Source of the DNA: Cryptomeria japonica | Taxonomy: Eukaryota > Streptophyta > Pinopsida > Cupressales > Cupressaceae | DNA length: 64,000 bases | NCBI RefSeq assembly: GCF_030272615.1 | Contig: NC_081405.1 | Location: 314,358,235 to 314,422,234 of the forward strand | Reading direction: 5' to 3' | In this document: in pieces, positions 23,461-34,572 of the stretch | How the letters are laid out: every line of letters begins with the position of its first letter | How positions within the stretch are numbered: position 1 is the stretch's first letter | Translations under genes and position numbers: made by a program | The notes under the pieces: model-generated | What the model saw: only the letters and a program-made list of their open reading frames with translations | Database searches by the model: none | What the model was told of the DNA's origin: nothing

Positions 23461-24584
23461 ACCACACACAAATGTTTTAAATAAACACCTGAGAAATAAT
23501 TTGGACGTAGTGGTAGAATCTCTGGCGCCGTCTAGTCAGCTTCAGATGTCATATACAGAAAACCTCCAAGGAGATTTGGAATTGATAGTTTTAATTGAGG
23601 AAATACAAATTGGGAATGAATAAGATTCAAGATGAAGGAGCAAAGTTGAATTTTGATAGTCTTGAATCAGAACAGATATTTCTAATGGGTTTTTTCAACT
23701 TGACTAAGACCTTTGGATCTTGCCACCTATATTCCTTCAGTAACCACCCAATACCAATAATTTTTAGAGGCTCTATTTGTAATACTCCAATTTGGATTGT
23801 ACACAACAATTTATTTTTGGAGGAAAAATAATGCTGTTAGGTGAGTTAAAAAAGTAAAAGAAAACAATAAATGAGAAGACAATATTTATTATAAAGTAAT
23901 GTAGATTAAAAAGACTGCTGTAGCAGAGTGTTAAGCAGAGGAATAGTTGAACCAGCTCTGGTAGTAATCTGCAGTTCTAGAAGGATCGGTCATATACAAC
24001 TCCGAATAGCACTCTATAGCTCTGGAGAGAGCAATTATTAATAGCAGTACTAAAACTTTCCGTAAATATTTTTGTAAACTAAAGATGAACGTTTTATACA
24101 TGATATTAGATCAAATAGAAAAATATGTTTTCTCTCAGAGCAGCAAACTGTGTATGTTAGTTTAGGTTTTATCCCAACATTTTAAAATAATTATATAGGT
24201 CAATGACTTCCTATATCTGAATCAGACTTCAGAGCATTTGTTGCTTCAGGATTACTCCAGTACATATTTCTAAGCATAGATGATCGGTTTTTATCCCAAT
24301 AAGATATCACAAGCTTCAAGTAAATACATACCATAGTATAATATTCTACAAAAAGTATTACATAGGAGAATTACTTCATAAATCCGAGTCACTCCTCTGA
24401 ACGTTAGACAGATGCGCTAAATCTGAAGCACAGATATTAAATTTTTGACATAATTTTAAGGGATGCCATGGTATATAGCTATGGCAAAGCTGATCTTATC
24501 TGCGTAGGTATCGACGCAGTTAAAGCACACGAAAAAAAAAACAAAGCCAAACGCCATTTTGGAAACACACTTGACTACAAATGT
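23461..24584. other. Non-coding sequence downstream of the membrane-protein gene
   Basis: No gene is supported. An 78-codon plus-strand frame at 23,595-23,831 has no recognisable motif. The part near 24,400-24,584 is the likely 3' untranslated region of the minus-strand gene; a poly-A run on the plus strand at 24,531-24,542 would be a U-rich tract in its transcript. The 3' LTR of Copia-6 might lie at 23,500-24,000 but I could not pair it. Confidence 0.4.
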
Positions 24585-26864
24585 TTAGTTATTTTGTCCC
24601 TCGGTGGTTTCGGACACCTTTTGCTCTGAACTCTTCCAGTTGGGCTTCAGTCCACACTCATGCACGACTTGCTTGCACTTACCAGCTATGTGGAACGCCT
24701 CCCACATGCTGTCGTCCTGGTGTTCTACCGTCCATTCTCTAAAGCTCCTTACGAGTATGCTAGGCAATTGTTCAACGCAATCAGCAATTACATCGCCCAA
24801 ACAGATGCGTAAGTCCTCGATATTGACATGACCGAGGCTTTCGAGCTTTTTGCATACTCTATACATGCTGTAACTGGGTACAATTTTGTTCCAGTCCTTT
24901 GAATCCTGTGGCGTGTCACAACTACGCCCATCTCCTTTTTCCACGTCTGGATTATTTTCTTCATTTCCATTGTTCCACAGATTCTGAGTTTGGAGCTGCA
25001 ACACAGCTTCATCAAATTCTTTCTTGATTGCTTTCGCAGCATCCTCGCGTGAAGAACCCTGCATTTTCTCCACATTTTTAAATTCCATGTCAGCAACCAT
25101 ACTTACCAGGTCCGCTTCAAAGTCGAAAACTTGAGTCACATCAATACTGTTGGGCTGTTCTGTATTGGAACTTTCAACAAAGCTCATCAAGTCCCAAGCT
25201 TGCTTGTAAGCTTTTATAGCTTTCTCTTTCTCGCTGCGCTCCGCATCAATTTTGATGATGATTTTGAGCAATGATACTGCTGTAATCTTCCACCAAGTGT
25301 CATTAAGTGTAGGAAAATACTCCTTTACAAGGAGCAAATTTTCATCAAGCTTATATCCAAATCTTTCTACATTAGGCCTCTCACTGTGTTTGTGAATCAG
25401 TTGGATCAACTCCTTACACTCCGTCAGATTACTTCCCTTTTCAATGCGATCTTTGGCTTGATCGACAGAATCTTTGTTAGTTAGCCACAGACTTGCTGGA
25501 GTTTCTCCTGGCATGCACACGTTTTCCAATGCTTCCTTGTATTTCAGAAATTGTTGATAGTCAACTGATGGATCAATCTCATAGAACAAAGTCCTGTTAT
25601 TTCCTATTAGAGCCCTGCGCATTGCCATGGATCCGAAAAACATCTCTGAGAAAAGCCAACAGCATTTGCTGAACCAGACAAGCAACTTTTGCACTGCCCA
25701 AATGAAGTAAAGCAACTTATGTAACTTGAGTTTTGTAAACACTTTCATAATGATGCCACCAAAACATGTTCTATCAGCTGCAGGCTTTTGGTCCCTGCGC
25801 CACTGTTGCAGGTCATACATATTTATCAGCTCCAAGATGCTCCTCGTCCAGAAATCCTCCACAGAGCACCGTTGCAAAGAAAGGCAACAGTTGACCCCTT
25901 TCCTATTCCCAAAGAATATTGGAAAGTAAATGACCGCCATGAACCATCTTCGGAAGATTACCCACCCGCCCAGTAGGAGGAAGAAGCATTGCAACACAAA
26001 TATTGTGTGTCTCAGCCAATCCAGTCCATCATGTAAATGGAGAATATTAGATCCGAGCTTTAATGTTTTAGCCACAAACAACACAATGCAAATAGTCACC
26101 GCCAGTCCGGTTGATGAGCTCAACACTGATCTTGCAATGACATATTGTGGCTGAGCAGCACGACACAGAAGCCATTGTTTGAGTACCTCATCATCAAATT
26201 TTTCCCAACACTCCTCACCCTGATGAAGATTATTGAAGGAAAGTGCTGAAATAATCCTCTGTTTGAGCATACAGCGAACAGTTTTGCCAGCTAAGATGGC
26301 AGAGACTAGGAATAAGATGAGCAATAGAATTGCCAATAAGAAAACAGAGCTGGATGCAATGAACCAAACTTTTTGGGGATTATCTGAAAATTCACTAAGA
26401 AAATCATAAATGTTAGTGTAATCCTCCTTTTCAGCCTTGTACACATAAAACAACTCCGAGGTAATAGCTGCGAATAAACTGACAACTAGCGCCACAATAT
26501 CAGCCGAGGCCTCTGCAGATCCACGAGTGGCCATTCCTGGTAGCAAATAGCCAATGAACACACATATCACAAGCCTTCCGCTATCAATTACTAACTGATT
26601 GCCAAGCAGCTTGGCTACACCTTGAGCATTTGGAACATCTGAAAATCTTATATTACTATAGTCCAGATAACTGAGAACTTGGATACTTAAAGCACTGAGT
26701 ATCAAAGCTTTTCCTGGTATCCACCACGTACGTGGTTTGCTCTTAAGTGCACTCCAGTTATCTGACAAGATAAGACAAATAAAATAAAAAAGCCCTAAGG
26801 ACATCCCACCCAGTTTTATGCCATGCAGCAGGAGCAAAGATATTTTGTTTTGCTCATCTGCCAT
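24585..26864 (-). CDS. Uncharacterised plant multi-pass membrane protein, single exon
   Basis: An intact 759-codon frame from ATG 26,862-26,864 (context TCAATGGC, good for a plant start) to TAA 24,585-24,587, with no intron needed. Hydrophobic segments suggest about eight membrane spans: residues 15-34, 49-67, 90-110, 120-142, 166-193, 245-266, 285-318 and 384-410. Residues 411-759 are soluble, charged and helix-rich. WWIPGKALILSALSIQ, LAKLLGNQL and GYLLPGMA motifs resemble a family of uncharacterised membrane proteins in flowering plants that share a W.P.K...L.A.S loop; this is from memory and not searched. The frame's intactness amid dead transposons argues for a selected gene. Membrane and transport role unknown. 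A processed gene copy is possible but no poly-A or TSD was seen. Confidence 0.85.
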   Translation of the reverse strand: MADEQNKISLLLLHGIKLGGMSLGLFYFICLILSDNWSALKSKPRTWWIPGKALILSALSIQVLSYLDYSNIRFSDVPNAQGVAKLLGNQLVIDSGRLVICVFIGYLLPGMATRGSAEASADIVALVVSLFAAITSELFYVYKAEKEDYTNIYDFLSEFSDNPQKVWFIASSSVFLLAILLLILFLVSAILAGKTVRCMLKQRIISALSFNNLHQGEECWEKFDDEVLKQWLLCRAAQPQYVIARSVLSSSTGLAVTICIVLFVAKTLKLGSNILHLHDGLDWLRHTIFVLQCFFLLLGGWVIFRRWFMAVIYFPIFFGNRKGVNCCLSLQRCSVEDFWTRSILELINMYDLQQWRRDQKPAADRTCFGGIIMKVFTKLKLHKLLYFIWAVQKLLVWFSKCCWLFSEMFFGSMAMRRALIGNNRTLFYEIDPSVDYQQFLKYKEALENVCMPGETPASLWLTNKDSVDQAKDRIEKGSNLTECKELIQLIHKHSERPNVERFGYKLDENLLLVKEYFPTLNDTWWKITAVSLLKIIIKIDAERSEKEKAIKAYKQAWDLMSFVESSNTEQPNSIDVTQVFDFEADLVSMVADMEFKNVEKMQGSSREDAAKAIKKEFDEAVLQLQTQNLWNNGNEENNPDVEKGDGRSCDTPQDSKDWNKIVPSYSMYRVCKKLESLGHVNIEDLRICLGDVIADCVEQLPSILVRSFREWTVEHQDDSMWEAFHIAGKCKQVVHECGLKPNWKSSEQKVSETTEGQNN

Positions 26865-28262
26865 TGAATTCAGAAAACGTTTCTAGCAGAGCTTCAGCAG
26901 GAGGATACAATCAATACAATGCCATGTAAACTTTCTAATCTGTTAGGCCTGTTCCAATTACTCGATGTATTAAAAACTCAAGAGAATGGGGAAAGAGCAT
27001 TATGAATTAGAGTAAAAAGTTGTCAATTAATTATAAATTATTCGTCGACAATCACATCTAAATAGGAAAGAGGTTGGCATACGAGAAATTTTTTCACTGT
27101 TAAAATGTATAATTATGGTCTTCACATGTGAAGTCCTAATCAGAATTTTCCATCGTTTTCTGATAAAGAATCTGTTTATGGAGTCCCTTGTCTGTGAAAG
27201 CTACATTTGACATACTAATGATGCCCATAAGTTACTTTATTGTATGCGCCAGTCACTTTTGCTTTTGCTTTTGTAATTTTCTGGCATGGGAAGCTACACA
27301 TTACAGAATCATGAAGGCATATTTCAAAGGCAAAAGAACAGAACTCTCTACAGCGCTAAACATGATGATTATACAACACAATAATAGACTCACACTTTAT
27401 CTTTATGAAGCTGTAGGGTGCCACAAAAGAAGGGATGAAAGGGCCTAGGTGGGATCTTCACTTTAATCATATTGTTTCCAAGCCGGCAAATATTTCCTAC
27501 TTTTGAAAACTTGCAGAAAATTGGAAAGATGTGACAAAAAATGGGAAAGATGTGAGAATCATAGTCCCAGATAAAGCTCTTTCTTCAAAAGACAAATTAC
27601 TTGCAAGGAAGAGCCGCTTGAAAGCTTAAAATTGCAAGGAGGGTATAATTCTTAAATTATAATGCCCGCAAGTATAATAGACTGCCTTTTACCCAACTTC
27701 CCTAAACGACTCCATTTCTTCGAATACTTTCCTTTTTCTGTCATTCATTTATTATTAGTTCTTTTAAGGAATTATAGTGGCTAGTGGATCAATTTTGTTA
27801 TTCCCTCTTATTAAATTGTAGAATAATGTTTTAGTAAGATGAATTTTTAAAAAATGAAAAGTTAAAAATTAAAATAAAATTCTATTTATGATTGGTCTTT
27901 ATTTTGGTTAGTAGATTGTCAAAAGATATAATAGATTACAAGATATAATAAGAGTCTTTGCTTATTGACAATTTTTAATAGGTTGAAATGTATAGAGTTG
28001 TTAACTATACACATTATTATATTATATTTTAAAACAAGTTGCATTGCACATTTTCAACATGTCAACTAAGTAAAAGTTTAAGATTACAATATGTATATAG
28101 TAACTAATCCCTTCAATAAACACTTTTGAAATACTCCCTTGCTGATCTTAACACCTACTTAGGAGGTATATTAGTTCGAGTCTATCCAAACTCCTATGCA
28201 TCTAATTTAGGAACATGCTCAAGTTTGTATGTTTACCTTGTTGATATTCAAGGCCTAAAATG
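26865..28262. other. Upstream region of the membrane-protein gene and intergenic DNA
   Basis: This holds the 5' untranslated region and promoter of the minus-strand gene. An AT-rich AATTATAAATTA at about 27,027-27,038 could act as a TATA box but is not convincing. An 86-codon plus-strand frame at 27,188-27,448 has no motif and overlaps the block shared with 3,760-3,870, so I do not call it a gene. From 27,700 to 28,262 I see only A/T-rich sequence. Confidence 0.45.
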
Positions 28263-28267
28263 ACAGA

Positions 28268-29213
28268 TGTATACACTAAAAATTGGTCTCGAGAAAGAAT
28301 TAATTAAATATGAAAAATATTTAATTAATATACCCTTTATTCCTCTACTATATAAATTATTTAATAATTTATTTATATGGTTCATTTACTCCTATTCTTC
28401 CCACTTTAATTATTTCCTCTATTTTCCCAATTAAATATGCTAATTAATTAATTTGTGTATTTAAATTCCCCGTTTAATTAAATTTGAATTTAAAATTCAA
28501 ATTTGAGCACATGGCTACTACTCCTAACCACCTAGCCTAACCACATGCTAACGTAACCCACCCAATCCAGCTAAGGGTTTAACAAATCCTAACCATTTCT
28601 TGAGTGTCTATTCTCTCTTGGAGACACATGACACTGATGCCACATGTCTCTCATCTCCATGCCACTTGCCCCTTTGCCGACATATGGTTGAAGATTCTTT
28701 GCCTCTTGTCTCCTCAGGGATGACAAGTGTCCCTCTCCTCAACCTCTCTCCAACTTCTTCAATCTCGACCGTCGATTTCTCCAGACTGAATTTGCACCAT
28801 TGATTTTTGCCACCTCACCTCTGGTCATGGAAATCTTATAAATACCCCCTCTTTTTTTCATGAGAGGATCCTTAGCATCTTAGTATTATTAGCATTCTAT
28901 TAGCATTTTCTAGCAAGCATAGCATAGTTATCATTTCATCATAGCATAATAGCATATCATCATTTAATGGCTTTCATGATAGATTAATCATAATGTAAAA
29001 TTACCATAGATGTTACATTAGCTTTTGTATCTTGCATAATCAATTCCCATCTCTTGAGTTGTCACTTTGCTGAAATCATGCATCTAAGAGTCATCCATTG
29101 AACAAGCGAAGTTCTCAAGAGCAGGGAGCGATGAGACAATATTGGGGAGTATTTTAATTGTTTATTTTCTTTATTTTCCTAAATAAAATGTTTCATTAAG
29201 TATGTGTGTTTCA
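28268..29213 (+). repeat. Gypsy-1 left LTR, 3' end deleted
   Basis: The sequence is collinear with the right LTR until TATGTGTGTTT at about 29,213, where the right LTR continues for about 45 bp more and the left one jumps into reverse-transcriptase coding sequence. It contains ATATAAA-like A/T-rich boxes near 28,360 and TCTTATAAATACCCCCTC at about 28,832, a good TATA box. Confidence 0.85.
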
Positions 29214-29220
29214 GTTTGAG

Positions 29221-29502
29221 GCATAGAAGTTGATCCCACTAATGTAAAAATGATCATGGAAATTGAAGCACTCAAAAATATCAGTCAGCTCAGATCGCTC
29301 CAAGGAAGGCTCCAATTAATCAGAATATTTATCTCTCAACTAGCTGATAGATGTCATCCCTTCATACACTTTTTATATAAAAATGTTCCATTCAAATGGG
29401 ATGAGAAATGCGAAGAAGCCTTCAATGCAATAAAAGAGTACTTAATGAATCCACCTGTATTAATGTATCCAATTGAAGGCAATCCATTATTGCTTTATAT
29501 AA
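29221..29502 (+). pseudogene. Gypsy-1 reverse-transcriptase C-terminal fragment
   Basis: The readable frame has RSLQGRLQ, FISQLADRCHPF, VPFKWDEKCEEAF and NPLLLYIS, the end of a Ty3/Gypsy reverse transcriptase entering the RNase H region. The catalytic part (the usual YVDD) is absent because of the internal deletion. The frame is cut at about 29,502 by the LINE tail and resumes at about 31,087. Confidence 0.85.
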
Positions 29503-30925
29503 GCCACTAGTTTGGCTACGACTAGAAGAAGGTTTTATAGAGACAGAAAAATGGGGTAGGAGGACTTGTCGAGCTTCTTTGACAAAGACAAGGAGCGCTC
29601 CAGAGTCACCAAGATGGCCGACGACGACTACAATAGAAAAGACCTCATGGCCCCATGGGTGGATATGGCTGAGTTTATAATGAGATATATCTCCCTTGAT
29701 GGCAGGTATGCTAGCCTCTTCTCCTACCATTTCACTATTTTAAATCATTTCCGCCATGGTAAAATTATCTTTGTTCCCTACTATCTGCCCTCCTCCCTTG
29801 AGAATAGCCTAGAAAAGCACCTAGAAAACCCTAGCAACCCTATTCTTCATGAGGGACTTATCATCCTCATCATGGAACACACCAAATCCCTTGAAATTGT
29901 GCCCCCAATTACCAATATTGGTATGCAAACAGAGGTCCAAGATGTCTTTGACTCAGAGATGGACTTGGATGATAGTGGGGTTCCTGTTGATGACCCTGAA
30001 TATGAACCTGTAGATGAAAAGGATAAGATGGTCACTCCTAAGATGCTTGGCAGCAAGAATGCCCCCAGATGGGCAGCTAGTAAATACAAAACCAAGAATA
30101 ATCTGATCTTCAAGGCTGAACCCCTCATCAAAAAGAAAAAGCTGCTGGTGAAGGATCACAACTCAAAGATTACAGACCAAGGGATTAATCTAGACATTCC
30201 TATCAATGTCCAGAAATATAATCAGGGGAAAGATGGTAGTTTGATGAATCTTGTCATGGAAGCCACCAGAAGCCAGAAGCGTTGCTGGGAATGGGTTGAG
30301 CACGAAATTGACACCCTCAAGACGGGGGTTAAGGAAATAATTGACATTTTCATTGCTTCCCCTAAACCCAGCAAGCCAGAAAAACTCATGATCATGACTC
30401 AAAAACTCTCTTAGAATGTTGAGGTCATGAAATGTAACAATGAATAGGAGATTGATAAGCTGAATAATCCATGGCTGAGATTTATAAAAATCTCAAGAAT
30501 ATAGTTGACATTAGTAAAGAAGCCATGAACAACAACATTGAGGGGTTTGAGTTCAACTTGAGTTGGCCTAGTGGTAGAGAACTTGTGCTCTTGAAATAGA
30601 GGTTACAAGTTCAAATCCTACAAAAGGGGTAGGGTATGTACATCTTATCAGATTTGGCCCATTACCTATCAAAAAAATAAACATTGAGGGGCTTGAAAAG
30701 ATTAACGATATGGTTGCTAATTATAGATCCTTCCATAGCGACCTAATGAAAGATCTTGGAGGAGATGATGTGGCTGTTGGAGACAACAAAACCACTAGAA
30801 CCAGTTCGAGAACCAGGAGTAGAAGCAGCAACAAGGGTACCTCCAGATTCATCATGGAGGAACTTGAGGAAATCAATAGGATTTCCATTCAAAATAACAA
30901 GGATCTGGTGCTATCGCTCAACTGA
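29503..30925 (+). pseudogene. LINE ORF3-family protein, copy 3 (best-preserved C-terminal part)
   Basis: The stretch 29,566-30,414 is open for 282 codons. It has RRFYRDRK upstream, SSFFDKDKERSRV, PWVDMAEFIMRYISLDGRY, SYHFTILNHFRHG and PILHEGLI in the N-terminal domain; then an Asp/Glu-rich linker; then APRWAASKYKTK and a KKKKLL patch; then LDIPINVQ and a helix-rich region. After TAG at 30,412 the coiled coil continues in broken frames and is split by the SINE at 30,551-30,679. The end is SRFIMEELEEINR, then TGA at 30,923-30,925. A TAG at about 29,554 precedes the open part. It resembles copy 1 along its whole length. Confidence 0.78.
30534..30696 (+). mobile_element. tRNA-derived SINE with target duplications
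   Basis: The body (30,551-30,679, 129 bp) begins with a tRNA-like region. TTGGCCTAGTGGTAGAG fits a box A and GGTTACAAGTTCAAATCC fits a box B of an RNA polymerase III promoter, about 30 bp apart. A unique part and a tail GGCCCATTACCTATCAAAAAAATA follow. It is flanked by 16-of-17-bp duplications, AACATTGAGGGGTTTGA (30,534-30,550) and AACATTGAGGGGCTTGA (30,680-30,696). It interrupts the ORF3 coiled coil, so it arrived after LINE copy 3. Not a working tRNA gene: no cloverleaf acceptor pairing was seen. Confidence 0.88.
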
Positions 30926-31086
30926 GAGATTTTTTGCTTTCACTTGTATGTCTATATTTTGTGTCTCTATTTCTATTCGGGGTTGATCCCTTGTTTTGCT
31001 GTTGTTTCTTGCCGAATTGGCTGTTGGTCGGCTGTTGTAAAACTTTAGGTTTCAAGTCCTTGTAAAACCCATTTACCCTTATCAAA

Positions 31087-31860
31087 AACATCATTAGGAG
31101 CTCTTCTAGCACAACATGATCATGAAGGTAAAGAATGAGCAACATATTATATCAGTTGGACACTAGTTGGATATGAACTCAAATATTCATCCATTGAAAA
31201 CGCATTCTTAGCGGAAGAGTTTGCCTCCCAAAAGATGCGACACTATATGCTAACTCATTCAGTTAAGCTAATAGCCAAAATTGACCCATTAAAGTATCTT
31301 CTGAGCAAAGAAGCCTTAACAGGGTGATTAGCAAAGTGGATGATGATCCTGAGCTAGTTCGATATTGAGTGCATTGATAGGAAGGCTATCAAAGGACAAG
31401 TGATCACTGATCAGCTAGCTAAAGCACCACTCCATAATTCTCATCCACTACACATCAAATTTCTAGATGCTAATGTACTGAAAGTTAACAAGAAAGCATG
31501 GAAATTGTATTTTTATGGCTCTTACACATAACATGGATCGGGGGTAGGATTGCTATTTTTTACCCCTCAAGGTCATACCATCCCTAAATCATATAAGTTG
31601 AATTTTACTTACATCAATAACATGGAAGAGTATGAGGCATTAGTCACAGGAATCAAGATGGCCTTAGAATGGAATATTACACATTTGCAAGTTTATGGAG
31701 ACTCAAAGTTGGTAATCAATCAAGTCAATGATGATTATCAAACCAAAGATGAGAAACTAATGCCTTATAAGATTATGGTAGACAATTTCAAAAAGTATTT
31801 TGTGGATATTTGTTTTGAGAAAATTCCAAGAAAATAAAACAAAGCAGTTGATGCCATGGC
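31087..31860 (+). pseudogene. Gypsy-1 RNase H region (broken)
   Basis: The frame resumes with LGALLAQHDHEGKE, then GYELKYSSIENAFLAEEFASQKMRHYML, and later a second RNase H-like domain at 31,550-31,837 with EEYEALVTGIKMALEW and VYGDSKLVINQV. Stops: TGA after GKE (a typical arginine position), others near 31,325, 31,350 and 31,530. The double RNase H arrangement is usual for chromovirus-like and Tat-like plant Gypsy elements; the second domain suggests the Tat side, by inference. Confidence 0.8.
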
Positions 31861-33320
31861 TGCCATTTCTTCTTTGCTTTAAACACAAGAAAATCAAGAT
31901 CATTATAAATTTCTGGTGGAAGAACTGTATCATGCTACCTACAATTGTCTTGATTCCCAAATAATTTGTAACCAACTAGGTCCTGATTCCTCCCATTATG
32001 GCCAAATTTACACCTACATTAAAGATGGTACCCTTCCTCTTGACCTATCAAGGAATCAAAAATGAAATTTCATTCAACAATCCGCTCATTCCACTCTTGT
32101 CACGGATACTCTATATAGAAGAGGTCTGGATAGTACTATCCTTAGATGTCTTGAGAAAGAAGAATCTGAGAAGGATTTGAAGGAAGTATGTAATGGTATC
32201 TGTGGTACCCATTCAAGTGGTCTCACTCTTTCAAATAAACTCATACGATTGGCTTATATTGGCCTACCATGGAGAGAGATTCCTTTTAGTTTGCCAAAAA
32301 GTGCAAGAAGTGTCAAATCCATGAAAATGTTATTCGTGCACCCACACAAGAGCTCCATGCTTTGACAACTTCATGGACGTTTTGTCAGTGGGGCCTAGAT
32401 CTAGTAGGGAAAATTAATCCACCTTCTTCAAATGGTCACAAGTTTATACTCATAGCTACTGAGTATTCCAAGAAGTGGATTGAAGCAGTACCACTTACCA
32501 ATATCACAGGGAAGAAAATCATCGCATTCATCTTGAACTACATCATATGTCATTATGGCATCCCTATGACTATTAGCACTGACAATGTACAATCTTTCAA
32601 GAACCAAGATGTACAAGAGCTTTGTGAAAAGTTCTAGATTCAGCACACATTTTCCACGCCTTACTATCCTTAGAGGAATGGTCAGGTAGAAGCATCAAAC
32701 AAATCAATCTTGAAAATTTTGAAGAAATAGTTAATGATGCTTGTAGAGACTGGCACATTCAGCTAAATTTGTCTTTATGGGCATATCGCACCAGTATTCA
32801 CACACCTATAGGTGCCACACCATACTCCCTTGTCTATGGGTATGAAGCAATATTGCCAATTGAAGTGGAAATACCATCTCTCCGGGTATCACTGAAGGGT
32901 CTCATTCTAGATGAGGAACAACAAGTGTCTAGGTTGCAAGAGCTTGAATTGTTGCAGAAACGCAGGCAAAATGTTGCTGATCATTTGAGAGTCTACCAAA
33001 AAAGGATGTCACGTAGCTACAATCATAAGGCCAAGCCCAAAATGTTTCAAGTTGGAGATCTTGTGCTTAAAGAGAATCGACACAACCAGCAGGATCGCGA
33101 AAAGAAGGGGAAGTTCGAGCCAAACTGGTTGGGTCTTTTTGTCGTGATATTTGCATATGGGTCTGGTGCTTATCAATTGTCCACACTTGAAGGAGATCAA
33201 ATCAATGAGCCCATTAATAGCATTCATCTAAAAAAAAAATATTTGATAAAAATACAAAAAAAAGAAAAAATATACAAAAAAAAAATCAAAAAGAAAAAAT
33301 ACGAAAATAATAAAAAATGA
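31861..33320 (+). pseudogene. Gypsy-1 integrase (broken)
   Basis: Integrase core pieces occur at 32,362-32,637 (WGLDLVGKI, EYSKKWIEAVPL, CHYGIPMTISTDN) and 32,655-33,240 (RNGQVEASN, then YRTSIHTPIGATPYSLVYG). The C-terminal part has KRRQNVADHLRVYQKRM and FQVGDLVL. The Asp of STDN and the Glu of QVEASN are kept. The N-terminal zinc region at about 32,160-32,340 is badly damaged. The C-terminus runs into poly-A-rich repeats after 33,225, so the end is not firm. Confidence 0.82.
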
Positions 33321-34266
33321 TGAAAAAGACAAAAAAAATCAAATATCATAAAAAGTGCAATATATCTATCATGCATATATCTCTCATATCATCCATCATA
33401 TAGAGAGTAAATACATAACCATGTAAATAAATGCATCCATATGTCAAAACTGGATCATAAGCAAGTAGGATAATCAGGTACGCTACATATCATATATCAT
33501 CAAAAATAGTCAAGGATCAATGTATAATGATATCACAAAAAATTCTGAAGATACATCACAAAAATACATCGTAGGAATCATCAATGTCTCATCACAAGTC
33601 TATACAAAATTAGTGTCTCATTGACATATCGATCAACGAGGATAATCTACATCTACCAATCAAATCAAGATTCGCCTATGTAAAATGCAAGATCAACTGC
33701 TAGGCCTTTGGGAATCTCTCCCGAGACTGAAGAACACCAAGGTTCTCTTATAATCACATCAAATCAATGTATCGGTTTTAATTTTATCAATCAATCTATC
33801 ATTCAATTAATCAACCTAATCAACTCCTGTGAGATTTGATCAATCTCATTGAGCTTTCATCATCAACTCTTATTCATCATGAGGTTGTTTTTATCTATCC
33901 TATTGACCTATTATCATCACGGTAATCAAAACTGATCCAAATCATTTTTTTATGAATCTAGCATCAAAAGGCCAATCTATCTCATCAAAATGCAAAAATT
34001 GCAAAGCTAGGGCAGTTTTTTCAAAAAAAAATTATCGGGAGACTAATCGAAAAAATTTAAAAATCTCTAAAAAATCATTAAAAATTCCAAAAATTGGAAA
34101 AAAATCCAAAAATCTAAAAAATTTCTGATTTATCTCCTAAGGGGGCATCCTCGTACTATTGTTAGACGATTAGTGTTTGGGGCATCACATTCAATCAAGT
34201 CATCATCGAGCAATTTTTTTTCTTTAGACCGACATGATGTCCCACATCACTTAAAGAGGGGCAAAA
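33321..34266 (+). other. Gypsy-1 3' untranslated region and polypurine tract
   Basis: About 950 bp without coding sense separates integrase from the right LTR. It begins with A-rich simple sequence (33,225-33,350), and holds a run of CATCAT/ATCAATC-like repeats (33,360-33,950) and repeated AAAAATC motifs (34,020-34,125). AAAGAGGGGCAAAA at 34,253-34,266, directly before the LTR, is the polypurine tract. Confidence 0.75.
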
Positions 34267-34572
34267 TGTATACACTAAAAATTGATCTAGAGAAAGAATT
34301 AATTGAATACGAAAATATTTAATTAAAATGGCCTTTATCCCTCTAATAATTTATTTATATGGTTCATTTATTCCTATTCTTCCCATTTTAATCATTTCCA
34401 CTATTTTCCCAATTAAATATGTGAATTAATTAATTTGTGTATTTAAATTCTCCCTTTCATTAAATTTGAATTTAAAATTCAAATTTGAGCACATGGCTCC
34501 TACTCCTAACGACATAGCCTAACCACATGCTAACCTAACCCACCCAATCCAACTAAGGGTTTAACAAATCCT
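34267..34572 (+). repeat. Gypsy-1 right LTR, first part
   Basis: Starts TGTATACACTAAAAATTG like the left LTR at 28,268 and follows it to TTTAACAAATCCT, where Copia-2 interrupts. The second part resumes at 42,951 with ATCCTAACCATTTC. A short deletion compared with the left LTR lies near 34,345. Confidence 0.9.

Larger units (their letters stand above)
29503..31086 (+). mobile_element. 5'-truncated LINE tail, copy 3, nested in Gypsy-1
   Basis: Gypsy-1 coding stops at LLLYIS and resumes at SLGALLAQHDHEGKE near 31,087. Between them lies a LINE tail: ORF3 from an EATSL-like position onward (GCCACTAGT at 29,503), then a 3' UTR with TTGTAAAACTTTAGG and GTAAAACCCATTTACCC, ending in TTATCAAAAAC. The left edge lies within a few codons of that of copy 1. 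I could not confirm a clean target duplication; CACTAG and CATTAG at the two junctions are only a weak candidate. Confidence 0.8.

Noticed and set aside
27188-27448. Small plus-strand gene of 86 codons
   Set aside because: No recognisable domain, and it overlaps a block repeated at 3,760-3,870 that is not open there.
30551-30625. A functional tRNA gene
   Set aside because: Box A and box B are present, but no acceptor pairing or intact cloverleaf is visible, and target duplications flank a longer unit with an A-rich tail. It is a SINE.
33360-33950. CATCAT/ATCAATC-rich stretch as a CRISPR-like or satellite array
   Set aside because: No fixed repeat unit or regular spacing; it is low-complexity sequence in the Gypsy-1 3' region.
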